NCBI GenBank assembly: GCA_963971305.1
Contig: OZ020303.1
Coordinates: 65,968,867-66,032,866 of the forward strand
Direction of reading: 5' to 3'
Origin: Arcuatula senhousia
Lineage: Eukaryota; Mollusca; Bivalvia; Mytilida; Mytilidae
Length of the DNA stretch: 64,000 bases
Part shown: in pieces, positions 34,694-46,430 of the stretch
How the letters are laid out: every line of letters starts with the position of its first letter
Position numbering within the stretch: position 1 is the first letter of the stretch
Notes under the pieces: generated by a model
The model's input: the letters and a program-made list of their open reading frames with translations, nothing else
Told to the model about the DNA's origin: nothing
Databases searched by the model: none
Made by a program: the position numbers and the translations under genes

Positions 34694-36005
34694 GCTCACC
34701 TGACCCGAACGGTCATGTGGGTTATTGCCATCACTTGGCGTCCGTCGCCGTCGTCCGTCGTCGTTAAATCTTCTTTGAAAATCTTCTCCTCTGAAAGAAG
34801 CAGAGGTACCAATGGGGTATCCGAATGTCAAAAGTCCGAAAGGGCAGAGACTAAACCAGTAAACACAAACAAGAACGGGACAAAAACAGACAACACGTAA
34901 AACATGGAAACACAAAACAACTGAATATCAATCAACAACGCAAATTCCAGTCGAAACAAGAGTGAACTCAGTGAAACTACTGAATGGATTGCTTTGAAAC
35001 TTTGCACACTTCATCTATGGGATGTTCTCTACAAAGATGCACAAATAATGACTGCCGACCAAAAAACTTGGCCGCTGTTGCTAAAAATAGAACAGGGAGG
35101 TCAGACTCTAGTTTTTGGCCTATAAATCAAAAAGTATAACAGATAGAAAAAAATCTGAAGCAACGATCTTTCTTCAGAATCAAAAGCTCTACAAAAGTCT
35201 CCATTGGGTCGAAGTTTTCAGATGACCCTAATAGGGGTTATGGCCCTTTAAGGTCAAAAATAGCGTTTTTTTTCATGTTTTTGTCCTATAGAAATGAAAA
35301 CTATTACAGATAGAGAAAAGCTGTTGCTTGCTTAAATGTTCAGTTCCATCAAGCTCTACAAAAGTCTCCATTCGGTCAAAGTTGTCAGATGGCCCCTTAT
35401 AGGGGTTATGGCCCTTAACAGGTCAAAAATAAAGTTTTCCCCTATAGAATGAAAACTATTGCAGATAGAGAAAAGCTGCTGCTTGCTTAAATGTTCAGCT
35501 CATTGAGCTTTACAAAAGTCTCAATTGGGTCGAGGTTATCAGATGACACCTTATAAGGGTTATGGCCCTTAACAGATCAACAATATAGCGGTGTTCCCCT
35601 ATAGGATGAAAATTATTGCAGATATAGAAAAGCTGTTGCTTGCTTAACTGTTCAGTTCATTGAGCTTTACAAAAGTCCCCATTTGGTCGAAGTTGTCAGA
35701 TGAACCCTTATAAGGGTTACATGTACGTATTGCCCTTTAAAGACGAAAATAGCGTTTTGTCATGTATTTTGCCTATTGAAAGAAAACTATAGCAAATAGA
35801 GAAATGCTGTTGCTTGCTTAAACCTTTAGATCCTGAAGCTTTACAAAAGTCTCCATTGGTCGAGGTTGTCAGATGACCCCTTATAGGAGTTATGGCCCTT
35901 GAAAGATGTTAAATTGCATTTTTTCATGTTTTTGGTCTATAGAATGAAAACTGTTTCAGATAGAAAAAAGCTGTTGCTTGCTTAAACCCTCAGTTTATTC
36001 GGTTT
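34694..36005 (+). repeat. tandem-core element, second copy of the 155-bp type
   Basis: The head 'ttgccatcacttggcgtcc' with GTCG/GTCC triplets is followed by about five units with 'ctctacaaaagtctcca' and 'tgttgcttgcttaaatg'. The head is split by a family S copy at 34795-34975. Compare 11575-12750. Confidence 0.85.
34795..34975 (+). repeat. family S copy inserted in a tandem-core element
   Basis: 'gaagcagaggtaccaat' to 'gagtgaactcagtga' matches 47868-48045 closely. It lies between 'cttctcctctga' and 'aactactgaatgg', the sequence that is continuous at 11665-11690 ('cacctctgaaactactgaac'), so the insertion point is visible. Confidence 0.75.
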
Positions 36006-36239
36006 TTCGAAAGCGTTACGTCACGGTAGAATCATATTTTCATTATTAGCATTATTTTATTCATTAGTATCATTACTTTATAAGGCAGACATACTACTTC
36101 CTATCCTCTTCTGCCAAAATATTTTTTTCAGAACATTTTTTAGGAAAAAAGCGAAGGCCTTCTATTCAAGCAAGAGTTGTTGATTTTTATACAGAATAAG
36201 GATAGACATCGAGGGGGTGAGAGAGTTCTCGCAACACTT

Positions 36240-36665
36240 TATAGGTTATTTGAAGGCGATGAACATGAAAGGAAGATAAATGAACATGAAATGATCATGA
36301 TATGGAATATGGGGTAGAGTGGGACACAAAGGCAACAGCAAATTTTAAGAACCACAAGAAAAGGGGGAGAGTTGGGTAGGAACAACACTTACCTTATGTG
36401 GTTCACTATTTGGCGGTCAACAAGGGGATTTTTTACGTGCATGAAGCGTGGCACTCTCCACACACATTGGCCCACTTTGGTCAGAGGTCAGGGTTTCCGT
36501 ATTATAGACCTGACAACCCCCGCGGACGAGGGCACCCTATTCTGCCACCTAGGGTACACATCTGGGTCGCTCTGTGGTCTGAGCACTAACCCGATTTTAG
36601 AATCCCAAGACCCTTAGTCGCCTCTTACGCTCTGCTGCGGGACTATTCGCCTCCCAGGTCACGCA
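36240..36665 (-). repeat. family T, reverse copy
   Basis: 'gcatgaagcgtggcactctc', 'cagggtttccgtattatag' and 'agacccttagtcgcctctta' mirror 27175-27440. The frames through it (including the 81-codon one) are incidental. Confidence 0.75.
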
Positions 36666-37059
36666 TAGGGCGGGATAGAAATCGAAAGCATCGAAAGCAT
36701 ATTTTAATGCGTCAGCTTATCATGCTTATTGAACGTCTAAAGATTATTTCATGATAAAAAAGGAGTGACAACATAATCACCGAACTGGGAAGATCAATCT
36801 CATACATCTAGGAAGAAAAGGCAAAACAAGGCAAAGCCATACCAGAGAAATTGAAGATAGCAATGGTCCTGACTTGGTACAGGCATTTCTAAAGAAATGG
36901 TGGGTTGAACTAGGTTTTATGCCGACAAACCCCCTTTTCCATTCCGTTAACATAAAACACCACACATTGGGATACATGCAGGGGTGAATATCGTAGTACA
37001 AAAACTAGTGCTCATGACAATTTTAATGTTATTTTAATAAAATACCTAGTCGACACACT

Positions 37060-37725
37060 ATATATGACATTATATGTAAAACACTAGTGATACCCCACTC
37101 CCAAACATATACCATGCATAAAAACCTAAGAAGTCCGTAATCAGAAAGAAGATGATCTAGAAATCTTCAATCGCTATACATCATATGGTACTATAGGAAT
37201 AAGCTTGCCTACATGTAAAATTTCAGATCTCCGAGACATGTATTTGCTTAGGAAACTGTGACGGAAATGTTGAATGTATGTAAACTATGTGTAACATCCT
37301 AAGTATTCGGTAAACAAGAAGTAGATGACTTAGGAGCATAAAATAGGTATAAACTATATGATACTATAGGACAAAGCTTAAAGCTATATTCAAAATACCA
37401 GACCTCTATATGTCATGTAGTTGCTAAGAAAACGGCGACGTGAATTTGCATTCATGTACACTATGTATAAATGCCATAGTGTTCAATAAACAGAAAATAG
37501 ATTACTTGGGGCATTAAATCGGTATACAACATACAGTACTATAGAATAAAGCTATATGTAAAATATTGGACCTCTGGGTTATGTTATTGCGTATATAACT
37601 AGAAAACTGTGACGGAAACTATGGTACAGACGTACTGACGATCGAATAAACGGATGAACGAACGGACAAAAGTTAAACAGTATAGCCCCTCTACATCTTC
37701 TTTAAAGAGAGGGTATAATAATGCA
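37060..37725 (+). repeat. tandem-core element, three units of about 175 bp
   Basis: Units with 'atggtactataggaataag', 'aaaatttcagatctc' and 'aactgtgacgg' start at about 37130, 37310 and 37490. The tail is 'cgaacggacaaaagttaaac' with 'aaagagagggtataat'. Confidence 0.75.
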
Positions 37726-38764
37726 TGCTCACGTGAGAAAGGAATGTATAGGGAGACAATTCAAAAACTCTATGGCAACCCAGCATCCGAACAAGCAAAC
37801 TTCCTTTAAATTGGTGTCGCACAGGTTCCGGGTTACGATTCGACACAGAAGCGCTAAAGTCCATTTAAGAGCGGTTAGAAACCTGACATTGGTCAGGCCG
37901 CATTGCCCATAAAGCAACTTTGATATGTGGCGCAAGTGGTTGAATGGGGATACCCTGTTGTTCTTGTTCGTGTTTACCGGTTTTGTCGTTTTGACACTCG
38001 AATGCCAAATTTTCGCCTCTTTGCTTCTTTGATGTATCTAAAATGCTCAAAAATACCAATGTAAACTTTACTTGCAGTGGGCCAACCAACTTTCATTAAG
38101 TTTTAATATGGTGTTACTTTTTACTACATTGTAAAAGAGCTATGTCTCGCATTTTGGGTTAGCGTTTTTTTGTTTCGTTTTATTTTTTGAAAAAATGCAA
38201 AATTTTAAGAGGCTAAATGATTGTTGTGTAGAATTAATGTTTATTTTACATTGGATTTTGATCATTATTTTTTCATTGTGTTCCTCAATAATTTCTACCA
38301 GACAAATGTGACGACAGTTTTGATTTACAAGGGGTTTCTTTAATTGTGGGCTTTGTTTCAAAACACTAATTATTTCAAAATATTTCAAACTACATGTATA
38401 AGTTGGAGTGTATTGTTTAATCCTTGACCGAAATTATAGCCCTTAGACTTACATGTAAAATATTTCATAAAAAAACTGTTTTCGGACTTTTTTCCACATG
38501 CTTGCACATATTGAATTGGTATTTTGGAATGGAAATTTATCTTGATAAATCATAGGCCCCATCAGTTGATTTTAATCGAAGTTAAGGCTCTTGGACTTCG
38601 AACAATAAAAGAAAGCACAAGTTTTCTGGACACTTTTCTACACAGTTAAGCCAGATATTTTCAGTTGAATTTTTCAAACATCGCGGGGCATCATCTTCGT
38701 CTTTCACACACTAACAACATTTAGCTACTGGGCATTCAATTTTAATTATTATTTTAATCCTAGC

Positions 38765-39012
38765 TAGGCGTTCCACAAAGGGATCTTTTACGCGCATAAA
38801 GCGTGGCACTCTCCACACACGTTGGCCCACTATGGTCAGTGGTCAGGATTTCCGTAATAGACCTGCGAACAAGTGCCACCCTATTCAGCCACTTAGGTCA
38901 CACTTTGCCGCTCTGTGGACTCAGCACTAACACTATCAGAATCCCAAGACCCGTAGTCGACTTTTACGACAAGTTAGGCTCTGCTGTAGGGTTATTCGCC
39001 AAGCATCCGGGC
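38765..39012 (-). repeat. family T, reverse copy
   Basis: 'aaagggatcttttacgcgca', 'gtggcactctccacacacg' and 'cgtagtcgacttttacgaca' mirror 27225-27435. A family S fragment lies upstream at about 37950-38060, and a decayed family T copy downstream at 39400-40280. Confidence 0.65.
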
Positions 39013-40329
39013 CCAGCACGAAAAAAAATCATCTTAAGTAACATTTAAACAACATTATTTTGTCATTCAAACCATTTTTAGAGTATGTTTTTAATTTGTT
39101 TTTGAAATATTTTGTTAGTTTTACTTTAATCACAAGCAGCAATATTCGGTAATTTACCATATAAGGGATGATTCATTCATGTGCATCTAGGGGTGTGAAG
39201 ACTTTTTGACGCTCATTTGTCAAACAGGATAGTTAGCTTAATGGATACCGGAGTTACCAGAGGACACCATTAACATCCGGACAGGTATCTGACAGACCTT
39301 GTTACATACATGTATATACAAATGTTCAAATACCGATGTTTTTTGGGTTTTTTTTTTCGTTTTTTTTGGGGGGGGGGTGTATGTGTGTGTTTGTTCTTTT
39401 TTTTTATTGTTGACTAAGGCTGATACAATGACCATGAAATGATGGATATTTAAGCAATGGTATATTGACACATAAGGCCAAAGAAACCATCCATTTTTGA
39501 TTGACACTTTTAACCAGTTTAGGTTGGACAATAAGCCAACTGTAGAGAAGTAAAAGCTACACATTTTTTTCGAAACATTTAACATGCAAGGAACATGACC
39601 TTTTATCCATAAAAGTGCACCTCTCAAATAGTTGCCTGACGAACCCAGGATGCTTGTTTACAGGATTTCGCCATTTAGTCCCTCGGGTGCATTTTATAGT
39701 CGCTCATAAAAACTTAGCACTGAAGCGGTCCTAATATTTGGATTACTAAAACCCTCTCGAGGCCGTTACATTTTTATACCATACCAGACCGAGTATCAAA
39801 TGCCATTTCATATTAGAAGACTATAATATGTACAAACATTACTGACTAGGTAGTCTTTAATCTCAAGTTAGCAGCACAAATTTGGCTACATGTACATGTA
39901 AATCAGGGAGATGAACATAAAAAGGGCTAAAAAGTATACATGAAGTTTTCATATGAAATGATGACGAAGTGGAGGATATAGGGACACACGGACTTTCGGG
40001 GAGGTTTTTTCGCTGCCGTTGGAAAATAAGAAGGGCAGGATCTATCAATAATGTCGCTTGCATGGTGATCCTAATGGTCAATTTTACCAAGGCCTGCCTG
40101 AGCCTCAGTCTTCTTTCATTTGCGAGAAACGTGAATGTATTCCCACTTCGGACCGATGTACATGTACCACTATGATTTTGTCTGATAACCCCGGCATTCA
40201 ATCAGTAGTCGTTTTGTTTGATAACCCCGGCATTGAATCAGTAGTCGTTTTGTTTGCAATCGGCCTTACTCGATATCAGTTTTCTGGCCGCTCTTTATAG
40301 TGGACTTTTACCGACAAGCATATCCCTAC

Positions 40330-42360
40330 CCGAAACCCGGATAGTTCAAATGCGTTTCAATCAACTCTTGAAGATAGACAGAGAATGAATGATATTTTCT
40401 AACCAATTCTTGTTTATCTGTAAAATTGGAAAAAATTAAGATTTTTCTATTGATATTTCATGAAGAACAACGTTACCTTATTTCATTAATTTAAATAATT
40501 TTTTTTAGAAAATATTCCCCTATCAATAAGAATCATTGTCTATATTGTTTTTTGACTGTGGCTTTTTTTTTATATTTCATAATGATAATCTCGTTAACTT
40601 TTTAAATCATAGCGCTGAATAAGAAAATTCTTTAAAGATCGAAAACAGTGTACTTCTGTGATACTACGTGTTCAAAAACTTGAAATAGCCAGAAAATAGC
40701 CAAGATAGCGCGTTAATTAACTTAAAGCATAAAGTTATTTGACCCCATCCACGCATGTACTTATGACATACTGTAAAATATGGTATTTCGAAAAATATAT
40801 ACGATTTTGTCAGCAATATAAGACTGAATTAGTTTTGATACTGTTAATATTATTTGCAATCGTGACAAAGTATTAGTACTTTATGCTATTGCATTTAAAA
40901 TGTACCACAAACGATGAAAAGTGTGGCATGCAAAATTTCTTTTCGATAAGAGGGGCGCTTTGATTTTTTGTTGTTTTTGTTTGAGTTATGTATTTTATAA
41001 GAGCATTATTTTATAGATCAATATAGATCTTTCTTCAGGATGGCGTTTTTGGTTGCGCAGACTATAATAAAATAAACTTATGAAAATGCCACGCTACGTA
41101 CGATTTGTCAAAATAAAAAGACAGGTTGAAAAAGATTGCCCCTCCCTATAAAAATGTAATAGCTGATCACGTATACATGTTTTATTTATCACCTAGTCAC
41201 ACGGTTAGTGTAAAAAATATATTTCCAGCATTTCTTTTAGACATAATTATGATTATTATAACATGTGCACTAATTATTAGACAGTAAATAGGAAAGGTCA
41301 CTCTGTCCATGTCTGCTTTTGAGAAAAATGTATCTGGTAAACCGATTGATCTTGATTCTAAATTTTTTTTTAGGTTGAATGACCACAAACAACACGTTTA
41401 TGACTGTGGCTAGAGTTTCTTATATAAACAACTGAAAAAATACTTGACAAATATCTCTGACAAATTCAACACGCGTATCGATTGCAATGGTTTTTACTTG
41501 GATAAATACTTTTCTTATAAAACAAATGCATTATCGTCGAGTGAATTATTTTTCTTATGAAATAGGGCCTACGATGCTAGGGTTGTCATTAACTTTCAGT
41601 GAGGTGCGTTGGTGACTTTATGAACAGTAATGGTTTTTTTTATACCTGTTATAAACTCGCATTTTTGCAACATCTATAAGAACTCAATCTTCTTCTCTTA
41701 AGTGCATTGAGACCAACTCAAGATCGTTCATTTATTTAGGTGCACAACTTTTTTACATAGATAATGATTTGTCATTTTTATATATCGTACAATACAATGT
41801 TGACAGGGATACGTCTATTCGTTGATTGCAATTTGGTGGCTTTAAAGAATTTCAATGTAACTTTTCTTTCCAAATGTGTTTATTTCTGGTCCTTTCAGGA
41901 AAGATTAAGAAAGGTCGGACGTACGTCTGACATCGTGCGTTTGAAAAAAAAATGTTTACACTCTCGTAAGTTCTCTGTACTCATCCTACAATTCATAATT
42001 AGAACTAAGAAAAATTCTATATGAATAATGTTTGTTATCTTGAATACTTGACAAGTGAGAGATCTTTTTAGAAGCTAACCCCTCCTATCCCCGCCCATCC
42101 GGAAAAAAGATCGGCTGGACACTTTGAGAATGTGTTTTAAATAAATGCTAAAACAGAGATAGTGCCTTTTCCAGTGCTTCCTTATAAAACCAAAAGTTGC
42201 TTCACATGATTTATTTTTTTCAAATACTGACGGATCCATGGCGACCATTTGAATCCTTTCAAATTGTAATTAAGACACATATTAAGGACAATTAAAGATA
42301 AACAAAAAGAATATTTTTAAGGTTAACAAAGCATCTGCCTTTTATTTGATGTTTTGTGCA
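40330..42360 (+). other. no recognised feature
   Basis: AT-rich interior of the giant element; no repeat family or exon identified. Confidence 0.4.
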
Positions 42361-42364
42361 TTAA

Positions 42365-42541
42365 ACTTGATATTTTGTGCATGAAAATATAACTAAATTC
42401 AGTTTGCCCCTAAGGACGAAGTCGCAAGGCCATATTTTGTTGTACCTACTTAGTACTTATAACATACATGATATATGTTATACTGTCACAAACTGTATAT
42501 ATAGTTTATATGACAATAAAGATTGAATGAATTGAATGAAT
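42365..42541 (+). mobile_element. probable non-LTR retrotransposon 3' end
   Basis: Ends 'gacaataaagattgaatgaa' followed by 'ttgaatgaatt'. A polyA-signal-like AATAAA with a short TTGAATGAA tail is typical of non-LTR element 3' ends. No ORF is attached. Confidence 0.4.
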
Positions 42542-42857
42542 TATCAAATCTGCATTTAAAACATATAAAACACTCTAATGAAAACTTTTCCCGGCCTTAT
42601 TAAATATACTAGTATTTTCTCTACGCGATTTTTGTAGTAAAGAAAGATAATCTGTTTTCATTTGTTTTCTCATTTTTCATGAAAATATATGAGGTTGTGT
42701 CCCTTTAGATTTTTTACAAAAGAAAAATCGTCTGGACAAAGGGAAACTACTCAATTATTGCCTTATTTTACAAAATCGTGTAATATAGTTGAATTATTGT
42801 CTACTGTAATATTACTTTACTTTGTAATATTACAATAAATAGTAAGTGCCTGGACTG

Positions 42858-42990
42858 TTTACATAGGGTTAATAGCTGAGCATTCTATTTACATGTGTAC
42901 GACTCGATCGGAACTCAAAAAGCGATAAAAATTGTCCTTCATGATTATCGAATTTAAAACATAATATTTTAAATTCGATTATTGTCAATC
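42858..42990 (+). repeat. repeat family R, right half flanking the giant insertion
   Basis: Begins with the duplicated TTTAC and continues 'atagggttaatagctgagca', matching 8046-8165. It is the complement of the left half at 22860-22983. Confidence 0.8.
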
Positions 42991-43307
42991 TATTCTATTT
43001 AATCTCTTATTTTGTTGTTTATTATCTTCAACATAATTATTTATTTTTATGTTTCTATATTAATGTTAAAAGGTTGTATTCGATTTATTCCAAAAGTATT
43101 AATAATTCATAAAATAAAACAAAGTAAACAATTTTTCAAAGAAATCGTGCGCTGTAGTTTTAAACCAACATACATCTACGTCATTTGATTGATCCTGAAC
43201 TTCTAGTAATTTGTTGTTTGATCAACTATTGCATGTAGTTTATGCATGCCTTTAATACATAACACTATTCGAATCAAATATTTCAATAGCAGTAGATTGA
43301 ATATATT

Positions 43308-43955
43308 TTTATGGCCCGATCGGACATATAGTTTTACCCTTATCCGTCCGTCCGTACGTCCGTTAAAATTTGGTTAAGTTCTTCGTTAAGGTTCATTACT
43401 CCGATACTAGATGTTAGGGGTAAATGATAATTTCACCACTAGATGGATCTTTGGTAGAGCTACACCACCCACTAGAAACTCGGTCACTGTGACCTATATT
43501 TTATGCATAAACGACTTCGGTTACGTTTGATTGAGGTCCATAATTTGGATACTAGATGTTGGGGGTCAATAGATATGTCTTTGGTAACATGACACCACCC
43601 ACTAGAAATTAGGTAATTGCTACCTTTATTTTACGCATGAATGACTTTGGTTAAGTTCTTTGTTAATGTCCATATCCATACCACTAGATGCATGTGTCTT
43701 AGCTAGGTTACGATACACCGCCAAGTAGAAAGTGGGTCACTGTTATCTATATTTTATGCATGAACGACTTTGGTTAATTTCTTTGTTAAGGTCCATATGT
43801 TGATTACTACATGTCAGGGGTAATTGTTATTTCACTACTAGACGGGTCTTGGTAACAGGACACACTAGAAATAAGGCCAATGCGACCTATATCTTACGCA
43901 TGAACACTTTTGATTAACTTCTTGGTAAAGGTTCATATAAAAGGTAATACCCATC
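43308..43955 (+). repeat. tandem-core element, about four to five units of about 125 bp
   Basis: The head 'tatggcccgatcggacatat' and TCCG run are followed by units with 'actagatgttaggggtaa', 'acaccacccactagaaa', 'gtgacctatattttatgca' and 'ttcggttaa'. It is the reverse of 20995-21550. The preceding 42991-43307 is AT-rich with nothing recognised. Confidence 0.85.
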
Positions 43956-44266
43956 GGAGGTCATTAATATTTTGAGAACGGGAGGACCTTCCTGTGGCCC
44001 ATAGACACATTTTTTAGTTTTATTAGATATAATGCCGTTCTTTAAAAAAAATGTTTGACGATTTAAATCTTTTTTTTTTGGAAAATAATACATGTACCGT
44101 CTAAAATTTAAAGATGTTTTTCATTATCTTATATTTTAGAATTAGTAATATATGGAGCTATGTAAATAGCATGTTTTATGCTGAAGAATGTATTTCGGCT
44201 ATTTGAGTTTCGCTCCACTATAATGCTAAATATACTTAATCACGTACTGCATTTTGATATCATTAA

Positions 44267-44502
44267 CTGGAGCTAGACGAAAACTCGCAAAACATTACCA
44301 CATTCACAACCCACGTAGGACTAAGACGATTCAAGAGGTTACATTTTGGGGTTTCATCAGCAGCTGAGATATTTCAAAATACTTTAAGCGTAGCTTTCAA
44401 AGGATTAGAAGGAGTTCGGAATATATCCGACGACATTATTGTTTATGCTCAGAATCAAAAGGATCACGATGAACGTCTAGAAAAGGTATTTGTGTGCCTT
44501 AA
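44267..44502 (+). pseudogene. Ty3/gypsy reverse transcriptase, palm fragment
   Basis: The frame GAG CTA GAC... reads through FGVSSAAEIFQ, then ISDDIIVYAQN (the x-x-DD palm motif; S replaces the usual aromatic) and DHDERLEKVF. A stop at 44264 marks the 5' break. The frame is interrupted at TTAA 44499-44502 by the TTAA element and resumes directly at 45657. This is part of one decayed pol that runs to about 47866. Confidence 0.85.
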
Positions 44503-45652
44503 AGGGAAAGTTCACAAAAAAATGAAAATTTGTCATATGATTTCTAATGCATTATCTTATTATGCTATATCATTTAAACTTTTATATTCAATTTAATAAG
44601 CTGACAAAAATGGAATTTTATTTTTTTTATCTTTTGGTTTCTGTCATTTTAAATTACACAAAACATCTGTATACCACAAAGTCTCCTTTTGACAGTGACC
44701 CATCATTTACCTAATTGCCAATATATAATATTTTTTATGTGCATCTATGTTATGGCATTTGAAATAAGTGATAGAAAATCCTTATTAAAATTAACAAAAT
44801 TAGGTTATTCTTTAATTAGTAATAATGCTTTTTTGGTATAAAAATCAATTTAAATAAGTCATTTTTAATTATCTAAGTCATGTTGTGTTGTGATAATCTT
44901 GCACATAAATCACATTATGTTTTAAATGCTAGAATGAAAATAAAATGATCTAGTACATAAAATATTGTTTCTGAATGTTTGTATATTATGTTTTGACACC
45001 TGTAGGTATTGATTATTAGAATTTCCTGTTTATTTTACCCCAGCTGTGACTAATTACAATTATGTTTACCTAACCATTACACAGGTACCTGTTGAGAGAC
45101 AATGACAATAAATTCACATTAGTTAACACTTTTAGCAAACCCAGTGTGGGATTAGAAAATGAATTATCTGTAATTTACATAATTATATCAGAAATATGAT
45201 GGCTTACATTTAAATACACAACTTCTTTCTTAATAGTAAATACAATTTTTTTCCGCATTATAGAATTTAAATTTTAATTAATTGATTAAAAAGTTCAATT
45301 TAAAAGAAAAAGATAATAGATTAATAAAACGTTTTTAAAAAGATTTTCATATAGAAAGTAATTTGAAAATATTAAATGATCTTGTTGACTTTTGATTATT
45401 TTAATTATTTTGTTGGTTATTGGACCTACCACATGATCACTTAAACATTTGAACTAATATGATTTTTGCTACTCAGTAGAAATTCTGATTAACTGAAGTA
45501 GTCCCCTAATGTAGAGTAGGGGACTATTTCAAATAAATAATCTCCAATATCTTTGTTATAATTTAAGATATGAGAGAAAAAATTTGCACACTGTTATAAA
45601 ACATTGTTCTGAACAATTTAAGACCATATGTCAAAAATCGTGAACTTACCCT
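44503..45652 (+). mobile_element. TTAA-flanked inverted-repeat transposon, 1150 bp, inside gypsy pol
   Basis: Ends AGGGAAAGTTCAC and GTGAACTTACCCT, inverted with one difference, flanked on both sides by TTAA (44499-44502 and 45653-45656). The interrupted RT frame is continuous if one TTAA and the insert are ignored, which fixes the edges to the base (a TA target gives the same join). There is no transposase, so it is non-autonomous. Internal sequence is shared with 9872-12914. Confidence 0.88.
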
Positions 45653-46430
45653 TTAAGAATAAGAATCTTACACTTAATAATTCGAAATGCGTATTCAACA
45701 AGGCCAGAATAGAATTCTACGGACATATTTTCAGTGCAGATGGAATTTCAGCTGATCCTAAGAAGACAGCCACGATTCAAAACAGCTGTTCCGAAAGATA
45801 TTGGAGAAGTCAGAAGCTTTCTTGCAATGAAAATTTACGTCGGTAGGTTTATCCCAAGTTATTCTACAATTACTGAACCGCTTCGCCGACTTATGAAACA
45901 GGACACTAATTTGAGTGGACAACCGAGCAATAAGAATCGTTTGATAAGCTGAAGAACGAGCTTGTAGCTGACCGTGTAATGGCCTATTTTGACCCAAAGA
46001 AAGAAACAATGCTGATTGTAGATGCAAGTCCAGTTGGGTTAGCTGAGCTTCTCACAAAAGAAGGCCGACCCATTGGCTATGTCAGTCGTGCGTAAACAGA
46101 CGTAGAAACTCGTTAATCGCAAACTGAGGAGGAATCACTTGCTTTAGTGTGGAGCATTGAACATTTTCATCTTCATGTTTATGGACGAACATTCACACTA
46201 GTTTCAGACCATGACCCACTCCAGACAATATTCAACAATCCGAAGAAATAGATACCTGGTCGAATCGAAAGGTGGAGATTAAGACTTCAGCAATATGATT
46301 TCAAAGTACTATATAAACCACGAAAAGTAAGTGCCGCAGATTACTTATCTCGCCCTCCAACCGAGAGGAAGTCCGAATACAAACATTCGAAATTAGCAGA
46401 GATATGTAAAATTCATTACTGACAATGCTG
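45653..46430 (+). pseudogene. Ty3/gypsy RT thumb and RNase H, frameshifted
   Basis: RT thumb residues (KCVFNKARIEFYGHIFSADG) precede a frameshift near 45775, after which EVRSFLAM and FIPSYSTITEPLRRL follow. RNase H follows: LIVDASPVGLAELL with its Asp, then EEESLALVWSIEHFHLHVYG (the conserved Glu), then FTLVSDHDPLQTIF (Asp), ending at a linker AADYLSRPP. Several in-frame stops (for example at 46094) show it is dead. Confidence 0.9.

Larger units (their letters stand above)
22984..42857 (+). mobile_element. 19.9-kb inverted-repeat element without recognised genes
   Basis: Left end CAGTCCAGGCACTTACTATT, then TGTTGTAATATTAC. The right end, read on the minus strand, is the same with one difference over 34 bp, and weaker similarity continues to about 75 bp, including a second GTAATATTAC. 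TTTAC lies directly outside both ends (22979-22983 and 42858-42862). The outer flanks are the left and right halves of family R, seen joined at 8041-8045 as TTTGC. The two halves therefore belong to one target site. The interior carries many nested repeats and no transposase or polymerase motif that I can see. The superfamily is unassigned; a 5-bp duplication does not fit the 6-bp one of Maverick/Polinton. Confidence 0.65.

Noticed and set aside
36372..36617. Open frames in family T copies (also 27271-27595, 30567-31023, 39863-40300)
   Set aside because: Frames occur on both strands and differ between copies of the same repeat, so they are composition effects.
39238..39627. 129-codon minus-strand frame as a gene
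   Set aside because: Runs through A/C-rich low-complexity sequence next to a decayed family T repeat; no protein-like motif.
22984..42857. Maverick/Polinton identity for the giant element
   Set aside because: Length fits, but ends do not start AG, the duplication is 5 not 6 bp, and no polymerase B, integrase, ATPase or capsid frame is visible.
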